A DNA stretch of 64,000 bases from Olivibacter domesticus (GCF_900109575.1 NZ_FOAF01000007.1:124001-188000), one strand, 5' to 3'; numbered from the stretch's first letter, positions 17,428 through 25,563 are shown. Numbers and translations are program-made. Notes: a model not told the origin generated them from the letters alone.

Positions 17428-17968
17428 TATGGATACCGTAACTTTCTAACAATGCTTTATATTCATCAGACTCCCTTCTTCTAACGGATTCAGTCCTTAC
17501 AATGTCCTGTAACCGCATTACACCATCTAGAATGGCTTCGGGTCTTGGTGGACAACCAGGGACATATACGTCCACAGGAATTACTTCGTCAATCCCCTGT
17601 AGCACTGAATAAGTATCGAAGATACCTCCACTCGAGGCACATGCCCCTACGGCTATCACCCATCTAGGCTCTGCCATTTGTATATAGACCTGTTTAAGCA
17701 CAGGGCCCATTTTTTTTGCAATTGTCCCCATGACTAACAACATGTCCGACTGACGAGGGGAGAAACTAGGTCTCTCTGCTCCAAATCTGGCCAGATCATA
17801 CGTTGACCCCATAGTGGCCATAAACTCAATACCGCAGCAAGAGGTTGCAAAAGGTAAAGGCCATAAGGAGTTTGCTCGGGCTAGCCCAACAGCTTTATCA
17901 AGAGTAGTGGCAAAAAAACCTGCCCCTGATACTCCCGGAGGAGCGGGGGCTAATTTTATATCACTCAT
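17420..17968 (-). CDS. nuoB: NADH-quinone oxidoreductase subunit B (cluster N2)
   Basis: 182 residues. NuoB carries cluster N2, the terminal 4Fe-4S donor to quinone. The tandem cysteines in ATSCCGIEFMA (about residues 41-51) plus GACASSGG (near 107) and VPGCPPRPEA (near 136) give the four ligands. A 155-bp gap separates it from nuoA. That gap holds a short hairpin (17983-18004) and a possible TAAATTTG box (minus strand, 18048-18055), so a weak second promoter is conceivable. Confidence 0.97.
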   Translation of the reverse strand: MSDIKLAPAPPGVSGAGFFATTLDKAVGLARANSLWPLPFATSCCGIEFMATMGSTYDLARFGAERPSFSPRQSDMLLVMGTIAKKMGPVLKQVYIQMAEPRWVIAVGACASSGGIFDTYSVLQGIDEVIPVDVYVPGCPPRPEAILDGVMRLQDIVRTESVRRRESDEYKALLESYGIHNG

Positions 17969-17982
17969 AATTCACGGTATTA

Positions 17983-18004
17983 AATGCCAACTGGTCATGG
18001 CATT
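17983..18004. other. Inverted repeat in the nuoA-nuoB gap
   Basis: AATGCCA (17983-17989) and TGGCATT (17998-18004) form a perfect 7-bp stem with an 8-nt loop, 14 bp upstream of the nuoB start. No T-run follows. It may affect nuoB translation or mRNA stability; the role is unknown. Confidence 0.4.
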
Positions 18005-18123
18005 GATATCACAAAAACAACCTACACTTCAAAGGCAGGTATGCTCTCAAATTTAATAATTTAGCACTCAGAAACGACAACTAATGGTTATTTAGAACTG
18101 TTCTACAGAAAAGAAAAAGGTTA

Positions 18124-18501
18124 TTAATCCCACTCTAATGCCCGTTTTTTGATAACGTAAATAAAGCCCAGCAATAGAAGCCCCATGAAGATGAACATTT
18201 CTATTAGTCCGTCCATTCCAAAGGATCTAAAGTTCACAGCCCAAGGGTACATGAAGATCACTTCAATATCAAATATGACAAAAAGTATAGCTACCATGAA
18301 ATATTTTATAGAAACAGCTTGCCTTGCATTTCCAATTACTTCTATACCGGATTCGAACGAGCTAAGCTTATTATCTGTACGAAGTTTGGGCCCTATTATA
18401 TGGGTAACAATGATGGTACCAACGCCAAACCCAGCGGCAACTATCATTTGAAAGAGAATTGGTAAGTAATCTATTGGAGTACTGGTTGTAGCGGCGTCCA
18501 T
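18124..18501 (-). CDS. nuoA: NADH-quinone oxidoreductase subunit A
   Basis: 125 residues with three membrane helices, first gene of the nuo operon. The ATG at 18501 is chosen over the upstream in-frame ATG at 18564 because a promoter-like pair of boxes (18527-18557) lies between them, and because the protein from 18501 (MDAATTST) has the usual NuoA length. FESGIEVIGNARQAVSIKYFMVAILF-type sequence contains the conserved FExG loop and FDIEVIFMYPWAV the conserved second helix; these are hallmarks of subunit A at the quinone-site loop. Confidence 0.94.
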   Translation of the reverse strand: MDAATTSTPIDYLPILFQMIVAAGFGVGTIIVTHIIGPKLRTDNKLSSFESGIEVIGNARQAVSIKYFMVAILFVIFDIEVIFMYPWAVNFRSFGMDGLIEMFIFMGLLLLGFIYVIKKRALEWD

Positions 18502-18526
18502 AATCTTGTCTTTTTTAATCTGATTA

Positions 18527-18557
18527 CAAACATAAACGATACTTCTGAAAATCACAA
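18527..18557 (-). promoter_or_regulatory. Promoter of the nuo operon
   Basis: On the minus strand TTG (18555-18557) and TATGTTTG (18527-18534) are 20 bp apart. Transcription would begin near 18523, giving a leader of about 22 nt before the nuoA ATG at 18501. No Shine-Dalgarno sequence is obvious, as is common in this phylum. Confidence 0.6.
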
Positions 18558-18579
18558 GTCTCACTACTAAATACTATCA

Positions 18580-18621
18580 AATAGCAGTGCCCAGATCTAG
18601 CTAGATCTGGGCACTGCTATT
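18580..18621. terminator. Perfect 42-bp palindrome between the TPR gene and nuoA
   Basis: Bases 18580-18600 are the exact reverse complement of 18601-18621 (half-site AATAGCAGTGCCCAGATCTAG, read with its centre at CTAG/CTAG). It begins 22 bp after the TPR gene stop and ends 23 bp before the nuo -33 box. It would fold into a very stable hairpin that could end or protect the upstream transcript; no long T-run follows on the minus strand. A protein-binding site is the alternative. Confidence 0.65.
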
Positions 18622-18642
18622 AAATGATATGTTATATAATAA

Positions 18643-20403
18643 CTATTTCTTTGGTGCTGCTGCATCTGCACCAGCAGCAGCTGGTTTTAATTGCTCTAAC
18701 GTTTGTGTAGCATAGGCATTACCAGGCTCAGCCTCTAAAGCTTGCTGTAATTGTTGGCGAGCTTCTTCATATTTTTCCTGGTTTACTAAGTTTGCTGCAA
18801 TCACGTTATGCGCTTCTGCTCTTGACCTGCCTGCCTTTTGAATAACATCTGGTTCTTTCGTTCCTATTACTTCTAGATATTTCTGATAATGAGGCACCGC
18901 CAATCCTTTAGGATTTTGAGGGTCATCATCCAACAATGAGTATGATTTGGCTTTAAACAAATAAGCTTCAGCCATATCAGGCGCTACTTCATTCACTTTA
19001 TCAAAAGCAACGATGGCGTCATTCAAAATAGCTTTACTTGGTTTTGGTTCTTTACTCAGACCCAACGCATAGTTATAGTACTGCGAGAATCCCCAATAGA
19101 ATAGGTCATAGTTGTACGTTTTTGATTTCGGCGCCTGAGCGGCAGCTTTAAATAAAGCGCCAGCAAGTGCGAAATTTTTTGCGTCAAACGTTTTCTTTGC
19201 TTCGCCGCTTAATTGTTCCGCTAGTTTCCAAGTAGTATCCTTTGCAACCGCTTTACTTAGATTCGCAACTCCTTGTGCCAGCAAAGTCGTATCGGTCGTA
19301 CTTGAAGCAGAATCTGCAGCTACACGAATCTCCGATAAACCTAAGAAATAGTAGTCATCTGGAATAATTCTGGCTTCCTCTACTTTGGAAAGAAAATCTG
19401 TCAAGGCTTTCTGACTAGAAGGGTAGTTACCATTTTCGTAAGCAGCATAACCTAAATAGCGCAAAATACGCGGATTAACTTTATCTACCTTAGCCATCTC
19501 GTTCGCTTGTTCTTCCAGGTTCTTATAATCCTTTGCCTTAATCATGAAATCGGCGTAACGCATACGAGAATCTAATGAATAATCGGTCAGATCCATATAT
19601 TGCTTATAGAACTTCATGCCTTCTTGAATACGGCTGTTATAATCTTCCGTTTTTGTAGCAAATTGTGCGTAAGCGTTATAAGTTTCTGCCAACTCACGAT
19701 AAGCAGGTGCATATTCAGGATGTTCTTGTGTAATTTTAGTCAAATCTTGCACTGCTTCTGGAAAGGCTCTTGCTTGTTTGGAGATAATGGCCATTTGTAC
19801 ACGTGCACGTGTAAACGTATTATCCAAATCATAAGCATCCCGGAAATTTGTGTAAGCGTTACTTGCATCGCCTAGCCCGAAATAAGCATCCCCTAAAGAG
19901 GAAGGAATTAAGGCATCCTTTTGGTTAGCAGCTTTCGCTTTTTCCAAATACGTCAAGGCTTTCTTATAATCAGGCTTCTCCAAATTTGAATTCATGTAGG
20001 CCCTACCCACATATAAATTTTCTAAATAGTCTTTCTTTTTAGCTTTTTCTGTTGCTTCTGTAAACAACTTTTCTGCTTCGGCAGTATTATTTTGGGCAAG
20101 TGCCACTGCACCTAGGCCCACTTTATTTAGATTCAATTTTGGATCTGCCTCTAAGCCTTGTTGAAAAAAGGTTTTGGCAGAATCAGGATAATCAGTGACC
20201 AAATAGATGTCGCCTAGATAAAAATAGTTCTCCGCATCTTTTGGTTTATTCTGAACCAAATTCTTTAAAATGGATTTAGCTTTAGCATACTGCTCGGCGT
20301 CTATGGCAACTTGTGCATCTTTAAGACTTTGTGCATAAGAAGCCCCCGATGCTATAAAAGCAATCGCAAGACCTAAACCTGCTGCTCTTCTTATCATTTT
20401 CAT
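18643..20403 (-). CDS. Tetratricopeptide-repeat protein, secreted
   Basis: 586 residues. A signal peptide (charged MKMIRRAAGLG, hydrophobic stretch, ASYAQ) is followed by repeated helical TPR units across most of the protein. Clear copies include AENYFYLGDIYLVTDYPDSA, AYTNFRDAYDLDNTFTRARV and EARQQLQQALEAEPGNAYA. The alanine-rich C-terminus ends AAAPKK. Such proteins usually act as periplasmic scaffolds. It is the last gene of the exbBD-tonB operon, 30 bp after the PstS-like gene, suggesting a partner of the TonB energising complex or the PstS-like protein. The exact role is unknown. Confidence 0.85.
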   Translation of the reverse strand: MKMIRRAAGLGLAIAFIASGASYAQSLKDAQVAIDAEQYAKAKSILKNLVQNKPKDAENYFYLGDIYLVTDYPDSAKTFFQQGLEADPKLNLNKVGLGAVALAQNNTAEAEKLFTEATEKAKKKDYLENLYVGRAYMNSNLEKPDYKKALTYLEKAKAANQKDALIPSSLGDAYFGLGDASNAYTNFRDAYDLDNTFTRARVQMAIISKQARAFPEAVQDLTKITQEHPEYAPAYRELAETYNAYAQFATKTEDYNSRIQEGMKFYKQYMDLTDYSLDSRMRYADFMIKAKDYKNLEEQANEMAKVDKVNPRILRYLGYAAYENGNYPSSQKALTDFLSKVEEARIIPDDYYFLGLSEIRVAADSASSTTDTTLLAQGVANLSKAVAKDTTWKLAEQLSGEAKKTFDAKNFALAGALFKAAAQAPKSKTYNYDLFYWGFSQYYNYALGLSKEPKPSKAILNDAIVAFDKVNEVAPDMAEAYLFKAKSYSLLDDDPQNPKGLAVPHYQKYLEVIGTKEPDVIQKAGRSRAEAHNVIAANLVNQEKYEEARQQLQQALEAEPGNAYATQTLEQLKPAAAGADAAAPKK

Positions 20404-20433
20404 TGTTCTTTTGTTTTTTAAAAGTCTAATTTA

Positions 20434-21348
20434 CTATTTTCTAATAATTATTTCCCTTGGAGGAATGCTGTCTGGCAATAATCCGGATTTCAAAATCAAT
20501 CGTTGCCCTCTTTCTCCATATAAAAAAGCTGAAAAGCCGATTCCAATCGCTTCTTTACCCTGCACATTAATGCTATACAACGCACGGGTAAAGGGATACA
20601 AATTTAAAGCCAAGTTTGATTGAGTAGGTTTATAGAAGCCATCATCACCAGGTTTTCCCTGCTGGTTTTTAACCCCTAGGGTCTTAATATTCTTGACATA
20701 GCCAAGCAAATTCATAGGTGGCCCGGCAATCCAACTAATCCCAACAACTCCCACGCTTTGTGGATTTTCATTCACATATTTTAAAATATCGGCATTGCTT
20801 TTTAGCGCGTATACACCCCTTTCAGGTAGCTTATCAACTTTGGCGAGTTTTCTAAAATAGGCAACCGTACTTGAGTTCGCATTATCAAATACCAGGGATT
20901 TAACCCCCTCCACGCTTTTACCTTGCATAATTTTAATAATATCATCCACTAAAATAGTAGAGTCACTATTGTTTTTATGTGTAATTACGGCGATCGCATC
21001 TGTAGCAAAACGTACAGTTCTCGGATAAATTGTTTTTGCTTTAAAAAAATTCACCTCCTTCTCAGTAAGCTCCCGTGTCATAACTGCTAGTTGCGCCGAG
21101 TCTTTTAATAAAGCATTGACCACTTCATTCTCAGATTTTGCAACCATTGTTAGCGCTGCATTTGTATAACTACTTTCAAATACACTTATCTGATCTTCAA
21201 TCAGAGGAGCAATTGTTTCATCCACAAATATATTTGCTCTACCTGTAAGTATCCCTACGCTATCTTTTGATGGCGTATTATTACAAGACATCAGTAGGAA
21301 GCTTGTAACAGCTATACTTGTTAAAATAAGAGCACGTATATTGAACAT
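20434..21348 (-). CDS. PstS-like phosphate-binding-domain lipoprotein
   Basis: 304 residues. The N-terminus is a lipoprotein signal with lipobox LLMSC (cysteine about residue 22). The rest resembles the PBP-like (PstS family) type II solute-binding fold: VDETIAPLIEDQISVFESSY, then AVMTRELTEKEVNFF, and GVVGISWIAGP. Classical PstS delivers phosphate to PstCAB, but no pstC, pstA or pstB is present here; the gene sits between TonB-system genes and a TPR gene. Whether it binds phosphate is not shown: the usual TGSG phosphate loop is not evident. Confidence 0.82.
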   Translation of the reverse strand: MFNIRALILTSIAVTSFLLMSCNNTPSKDSVGILTGRANIFVDETIAPLIEDQISVFESSYTNAALTMVAKSENEVVNALLKDSAQLAVMTRELTEKEVNFFKAKTIYPRTVRFATDAIAVITHKNNSDSTILVDDIIKIMQGKSVEGVKSLVFDNANSSTVAYFRKLAKVDKLPERGVYALKSNADILKYVNENPQSVGVVGISWIAGPPMNLLGYVKNIKTLGVKNQQGKPGDDGFYKPTQSNLALNLYPFTRALYSINVQGKEAIGIGFSAFLYGERGQRLILKSGLLPDSIPPREIIIRK

Positions 21349-21446
21349 TCTTAATTAGGCATGTAATGTAAAGCTAACAAAAAATTAAATATCTCCTGTA
21401 GTTATCGTGTAAAAAGCGTTCTACTTTTGTATAAAACTGTCGCTTA

Positions 21447-21698
21447 TTACCTGTATCTCTTTCGTTCCAAGCGTTGATTTTGCCATAATCTAGCAAAGCG
21501 TAAAAAAGAATAAACGATTAGTAAGATTCCAAATAAAATACGGTATGTACGGTCTAAGCTTAAAGGAAAATCCTCCCAAAAGATGATGATTAATCCCAAT
21601 ACAAAATAAAAGCCGAACATGAAAAGGCCCAAAATGGACAGAAATCGCTTTGAGGGCGATTTCTGCTTATTCGTATTGTTATTTCTACTTTCAAGCAT
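21447..21698 (-). CDS. Small membrane protein, unknown function
   Basis: 83 residues with two hydrophobic segments (about 23-43 and 55-70) and positively charged ends (KRFLS near 18, RLERKRYR at the C-terminus), so both ends are probably cytoplasmic. I do not recognise a family. It starts 4 bp after the tonB stop and precedes the PstS-like gene by 98 bp, so it is most likely co-transcribed with the TonB energising genes. It is short but has strong coding context and no overlapping competitor. Confidence 0.75.
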   Translation of the reverse strand: MLESRNNNTNKQKSPSKRFLSILGLFMFGFYFVLGLIIIFWEDFPLSLDRTYRILFGILLIVYSFLRFARLWQNQRLERKRYR

Positions 21699-21702
21699 TT
21701 AA

Positions 21703-22530
21703 TTACATTCCTTGAAGGTTCAATTTAATAGGAAGTGAATACGATACACGTACCGGACGTCCATTCTGTATTCCTGGTTTCCATTTAGGTGACGACTTTA
21801 GCATACGTACGGCTTCTTCACCTGTACCATACTTAAGATCACGTAAAACCTTGATATCTGTTAAAGAACCATCGCGTTCTACCACAAAGGAAACGTGTAT
21901 TGAACCGTTCACACCTTGCTCTTTCGCCATTTGCGGATAGTTATAATTTTTACCTACCCATTTGTAGAACTCTTGCATACCACCAGGAAAGGTTGGCTGT
22001 ACCTCCACAGCATTAAAATCCATCACACCTGAACCCTCCTCTGTTACCTGCGCATCTTTTGGTCCTTCACCTACAGGCATATCGATACGAATATCTGCTG
22101 TTGGATCACCTGCAATAGTTTTTGGACCTGGATCCGCTTTTTTCAACTGCTCAACAGTTGGCGGTTCTTCATCTCTCACCTGTTCAGCAGGAACCACCTT
22201 CGGTGGAGGCATACGCACCTGATCCACACGTGGAGGTGGAGGTTCCACTGGTGGAGGTGGGGGTGGAGCTTCCTCATTTACAGGAGGAGGCTCAGACAGC
22301 ACCACTTCTGTTTCTATAACTTTTTCCGCCTCATCAACTTGATCGCCTCGAATCGCCTTTATAATCATAGGAGAGGTAATCAAGCCTACGAAAATTAATA
22401 CACCTATAAGCAAAGCCCGTGCGGTATATTTAGGAGATATGATACGCAAGTCATAAGCACCGTAGGCCTTATTTCGCCCTGCGAAGACTACATCAAGCCA
22501 CTGCCGTTTAAATATATCTAATTTAGACAT
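21703..22530 (-). CDS. tonB: TonB family energy transducer
   Basis: 275 residues. A cytoplasmic N-terminus (FKRQWLDVVFAGRNKAYGAYDLR, typical of Bacteroidota TonB) leads to one membrane helix (about residues 35-57). A proline-rich periplasmic spacer follows (about 75-125), then the TonB C-terminal domain (about 180-275, with PTFPGGMQEFYKWVGKNYNYP and VNGSIHVSFVVERDGSL). It transmits proton-motive force to outer-membrane TonB-dependent receptors. It follows two exbD genes and exbB, an arrangement that gives a complete motor in one operon. Confidence 0.95.
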   Translation of the reverse strand: MSKLDIFKRQWLDVVFAGRNKAYGAYDLRIISPKYTARALLIGVLIFVGLITSPMIIKAIRGDQVDEAEKVIETEVVLSEPPPVNEEAPPPPPPVEPPPPRVDQVRMPPPKVVPAEQVRDEEPPTVEQLKKADPGPKTIAGDPTADIRIDMPVGEGPKDAQVTEEGSGVMDFNAVEVQPTFPGGMQEFYKWVGKNYNYPQMAKEQGVNGSIHVSFVVERDGSLTDIKVLRDLKYGTGEEAVRMLKSSPKWKPGIQNGRPVRVSYSLPIKLNLQGM

Positions 22531-22561
22531 TCTTATTTCAATTTTGGGATTTTAGCCCTTG

Positions 22562-23068
22562 TTAATAAATTCCCTCGCGCTTTAACAACTCAACTTCCGG
22601 ATTACTAATATCGCCAATCATATATTGTGTTGCGTTAACAATCTTCATTTCGTCGAGAATATCGACCAAATTACGATAGTTGGAATGATCGCTTGGTCTA
22701 ATAATAACAATTAGACCCTTTCCAGTAGCGGCCTGCACGTCCTTCATTTTCGTCAACAACACAGGTCTGATTCCATTCTTACCATGGTCTACTACCGTAG
22801 GGCCATCCAAGGGCTTTTCCAATTGCCCCATGTAATATTCTATTTTGTTATTAGCTCCTAATAGTATGGTCATACTCCTATTATCGGCAACTTCCAGGTT
22901 ATCCTCTTTATTCTCTTTATCCTTATCAGGCATGTTGATATCCATTGCATGAGGTTTGTTTAAGGAAGTAGTGAGCATAAAGAAAGTAATCAAAAGGAAA
23001 GCCAAGTCTACCATCGCTGTTAAATCAACCCTAGGTTGCTGTTTACCACCGGTATTTAATTCTGCCAT
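22562..23068 (-). CDS. exbD: ExbD/TolR family biopolymer transport protein (second copy)
   Basis: 168 residues. A short N-terminus carries a single membrane helix with the key aspartate in RVDLTAMVDLAFLLITFFML (about residues 13-32), the proton-relay residue of ExbD/TolR. A periplasmic domain follows, with VIIRPSDHSNYRNLVDILDEM near residues 120-140. It lies 32 bp upstream of tonB and 33 bp after the other exbD. Two different ExbD proteins for one ExbB are usual in Bacteroidota TonB operons and may form a heterodimeric plug. Confidence 0.94.
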   Translation of the reverse strand: MAELNTGGKQQPRVDLTAMVDLAFLLITFFMLTTSLNKPHAMDINMPDKDKENKEDNLEVADNRSMTILLGANNKIEYYMGQLEKPLDGPTVVDHGKNGIRPVLLTKMKDVQAATGKGLIVIIRPSDHSNYRNLVDILDEMKIVNATQYMIGDISNPEVELLKREGIY

Positions 23069-23101
23069 TTCTTAATTCTCTTTAATGATTAGTTATGATA
23101 A

Positions 23102-23731
23102 TCAATTCTTCTCTTCTCCTTTAAGGTTAGTCACCAGACTAAACTTATTAACCTTTTGCCCCTGTAGAATGTCTATCACTTTTTTAATAGCAGGATATTG
23201 TTCTTTGGCATCTCCTTTTATAGCAACGCGCATTTCTGCGTTGTTTATTTCTTTGGTTGCATAGCGCGCCGCCAAAATCCACTCGTTCAACTCCGACGGG
23301 GTGTTCCCTACGGAATCAGCAGGGATACCTGGCTGTAAGCCTGTTTTGTTACGCTCAGCATTATCCATCGCGATAATTTGCTTCAAGTTTCCGAATGGTA
23401 CACCAAAGCCTTCCATAAGAGAAAATCGCTCCTTTTCTTGTTGTGAGAACCCTACACTATATTTTTCCGACATCCTTTCGAGCATACGCATCCTTACATT
23501 TGGCCCAGTAACACCAAAAAACACTTTCCCATCTCCTCCCACTGTGATCGTACCTAAATTTGTATCAGGCACTTTAATTTGGACAGTTGAGGCAGGAGTA
23601 TCTACCGGAAGAGGTTCTGGTTGACGAGCCGTTGCTGTAAGAATAAAGAACGTAAGCAATAGGAATGATACATCACACATCGCTGTCATATCGATGGTCG
23701 TGCTCGCTCTTTTAACTTTAATCTTTGGCAT
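23102..23731 (-). CDS. exbD: ExbD/TolR family biopolymer transport protein (first copy)
   Basis: 209 residues, longer than its neighbour because of an extra periplasmic stretch (about residues 70-150). The membrane helix has the conserved aspartate in TIDMTAMCDVSFLLLTFFIL (about 12-31). The end resembles the ExbD fold (YPAIKKVIDILQGQKVNKFS). It lies 98 bp after exbB, with a stem-loop in that gap. Confidence 0.93.
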   Translation of the reverse strand: MPKIKVKRASTTIDMTAMCDVSFLLLTFFILTATARQPEPLPVDTPASTVQIKVPDTNLGTITVGGDGKVFFGVTGPNVRMRMLERMSEKYSVGFSQQEKERFSLMEGFGVPFGNLKQIIAMDNAERNKTGLQPGIPADSVGNTPSELNEWILAARYATKEINNAEMRVAIKGDAKEQYPAIKKVIDILQGQKVNKFSLVTNLKGEEKN

Positions 23732-23781
23732 CTCTTTACGTTTATAAATAAATAAAAATCTTGTTTCTGATATAGTGATGC

Positions 23782-23817
23782 AAATTCCATTCTATTTCCA
23801 TAAAGATTATGGAATTT
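23782..23817. other. Stem-loop with alternative pairing between exbB and exbD
   Basis: AAATTCCAT (23782-23790) pairs perfectly with ATGGAATTT (23809-23817). A second copy, TTCCAT (23796-23801), can instead pair with ATGGAA (23809-23814) to give a tighter hairpin. The element lies in the 98-bp gap just after exbB. No T-run follows on the minus strand, so it is more likely an mRNA-stabilising or processing element than a terminator. Confidence 0.5.
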
Positions 23818-23829
23818 TTTTCACCTTTT

Positions 23830-24660
23830 TTATTTATGCTTAGAAGCGTAAGTCTGAACAATTGAGAAACCAGCTTCATCAATAGAATAGGTCAACTTAT
23901 CTATTTTAGAAGTAAATACATTATACATAATAATTGCTAAGGTAGAGGTAAAGATACCAGTAGCTGTATTGATAAGTGCTTCCGAGATACCGTTCGCTAA
24001 CTGCGCTTGGTCAGGAGCACCACCAGTACCCAATGCGGAGAACGCCTTGATCATACCTGTTACTGTACCTAATAGACCTGTTAATGTACCAATAGAAACT
24101 AACGTAGCAATTACAGTTAAGTTCTTTTCTAACATAGGCATTTCAAGTGCCGTTGCCTCTTCGATTTCTTTCTGAATGGCCAATACCGAATGCTCCGTAT
24201 CTAATGTACTATCAACCGACGCTTCTTTGTATTTGAAAAGGCCAGATTTAATTACGTTAGCTACAGATCCTTGTTGTTTATCACATTCACTAATAGCCGC
24301 ATCAATGTTTCCAGAAGAAAGATATCCTTGTACTTTTGAAACAAAAGCATCAACATTACCTTTACCAGATGCTCTACTGATCACGAAGAAACGTTCGAAC
24401 GAGAATACCACTACCATCAGAAGAAGGCCTAAGAGTACAGGAACGATGTACCCAGCTTTGTAAACCATTGCAAAATAGTTTCCCGGTATCGGTTCGCCTT
24501 CTGGGTCTCCTCCTTGGAAGTTCGCTGGATCACCCATAACGAATTTCCATACCAGTGCTCCAATAATGAAGCAAATAATAATTGCCAGACTTGCAAATAC
24601 GTTTGAACCTTTTGAGCTGCTCTCTTTTTTAGCCGGGGTTGGTTTTGGTGCGTTTGCCAT
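23830..24660 (-). CDS. exbB: ExbB/TolQ/MotA family proton channel
   Basis: 276 residues. After a charged, proline- and lysine-rich N-terminus come a membrane helix (about 22-41), a second (about 74-96) and two long helices near 170-195 and 215-255. TVIATLVSIGTLTGLLGTVTGMIKAF (residues about 180-205; the T and G positions line the pore) and GISEALINTATGIFTS are the MotA/TolQ/ExbB signatures. It forms the pentameric stator that powers TonB. It is the first gene of the operon with a well-formed promoter about 90 nt upstream. Confidence 0.96.
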   Translation of the reverse strand: MANAPKPTPAKKESSSKGSNVFASLAIIICFIIGALVWKFVMGDPANFQGGDPEGEPIPGNYFAMVYKAGYIVPVLLGLLLMVVVFSFERFFVISRASGKGNVDAFVSKVQGYLSSGNIDAAISECDKQQGSVANVIKSGLFKYKEASVDSTLDTEHSVLAIQKEIEEATALEMPMLEKNLTVIATLVSIGTLTGLLGTVTGMIKAFSALGTGGAPDQAQLANGISEALINTATGIFTSTLAIIMYNVFTSKIDKLTYSIDEAGFSIVQTYASKHK

Positions 24661-25215
24661 TTTTTTGATTTTTTAGTTTTTAGTTTTTATGGATTAATTT
24701 TAATTGTACAATAAATACTTTGCCTCAAGTGTTTATTTTTAAAAAGGCAAAAGCAAATTTATAATTTTAGATTTAAAAACAAATTTATGTAATATTAACT
24801 TTAAAATATGCTTTTCTTACAAACGTGCAACAGCGGCATCAACGCTAAAAAAAGCCTTTTTATTACAGCCATTCCCTATTTAATAGCCGCAATATTTTAC
24901 AATAAAAACCATTTTTTTTTGCAATTGCAAATAAATGACACAAAAAAACAGTGATTTTACTATCTATTTCGTAAATAGACCGCGTTAAAAATGTCGTTTT
25001 AACATATTTAAAATTATTCATAATTTATTATTAGTCAACAAAGTACATATAGTGTAAAACAAACACTATGTATGCTCCAAAATTCACTATATCTTACTGC
25101 TCGAATACTTTTAGTTTAGCTTTTATCCGTCTTCGATGCATTTTTAACGGCTAGTCTTTATATATATTGTATGTATGTGAATTTAATTCATCAAATAGTG
25201 GCATAAAGCACATAA
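24661..25215. other. 555-bp AT-rich non-coding region with several hairpins
   Basis: No credible ORF was found. Apart from the exbB promoter and leader, it holds three perfect short inverted repeats within about 110 bp. TCTATTT/AAATAGA (24963-24969 and 24973-24979, 3-nt loop) comes first. Next is GTTAAAA/TTTTAAC (24984-24990 and 24997-25003), then ATAGTGT/ACACTAT (25049-25055 and 25063-25069). They could form a small RNA or the 3' end of the YciH-like transcript; no promoter for an independent RNA is clear. In AT-rich sequence some of these may be chance. Confidence 0.5.
24754..24783 (-). promoter_or_regulatory. Promoter of the exbB-exbD-exbD-tonB operon
   Basis: On the minus strand TTTG (24780-24783) and TAAATTTG (24754-24761) are separated by 18 bp. 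Transcription would start near 24750, giving an A/T-rich leader of about 90 nt before the exbB ATG at 24660. Confidence 0.6.
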
Positions 25216-25563
25216 TTACCCACCTATTTGCTTCACTTTATAGCCTTCTTTTAGGAGAAAATCAAAGATTTTCGCTCGAAAATCCCCCTGAATAAGGATT
25301 TCATTATCTTTTACAGTACCGCCACCCCCACAACGCTGTTTAAGCGTTTTACCCAACTTCTCTAAGTCGGCCGATCGGCCAATGAATCCGGAAACAAGTG
25401 TAACAGCCTTCCCTGCTCTCTGTCTTTTATCTAATGCTACACGCAACTGTTGTTTTTGAGGCACAAGTGTTTCCACATCGGTTTTTTCGGTTTCTTCGTA
25501 CTCAAAATGCTGGTTTGTGGAATAAACTATTCCATCAAACTGATTTTTCTTTTGCTTAGACAT
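25216..25563 (-). CDS. YciH/SUI1 (eIF1-like) translation factor family protein
   Basis: 115 residues. The C-terminal half is a SUI1 domain: RAGKAVTLVSGFIGRSADLE, KQRCGGGGTVKDNEILIQGD (about residues 77-96) and the end VKQIGG. The glycine-rich CGGGGT segment is a family hallmark. Bacterial members (E. coli YciH) resemble eukaryotic eIF1 and can influence start-site fidelity, but the physiological role is unsettled. The N-terminal 30 residues are variable and charged. It lies 38 bp after the lipid-kinase gene and probably shares its transcript. Confidence 0.9.
   Translation of the reverse strand: MSKQKKNQFDGIVYSTNQHFEYEETEKTDVETLVPQKQQLRVALDKRQRAGKAVTLVSGFIGRSADLEKLGKTLKQRCGGGGTVKDNEILIQGDFRAKIFDFLLKEGYKVKQIGG

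Noticed and set aside
18502-18564. Longer nuoA start at 18564
   Set aside because: The promoter boxes at 18527-18557 lie between this ATG and the one at 18501, and the added residues are not typical of NuoA.
18580-18621. Attachment site or transposon end at the palindrome
   Set aside because: No integrase, transposase or target duplication is near; the flanking genes are ordinary core genes.
24661-25215. Hidden small gene in the region upstream of exbB
   Set aside because: All frames are broken by frequent stops and the base composition is strongly AT-rich and non-coding.
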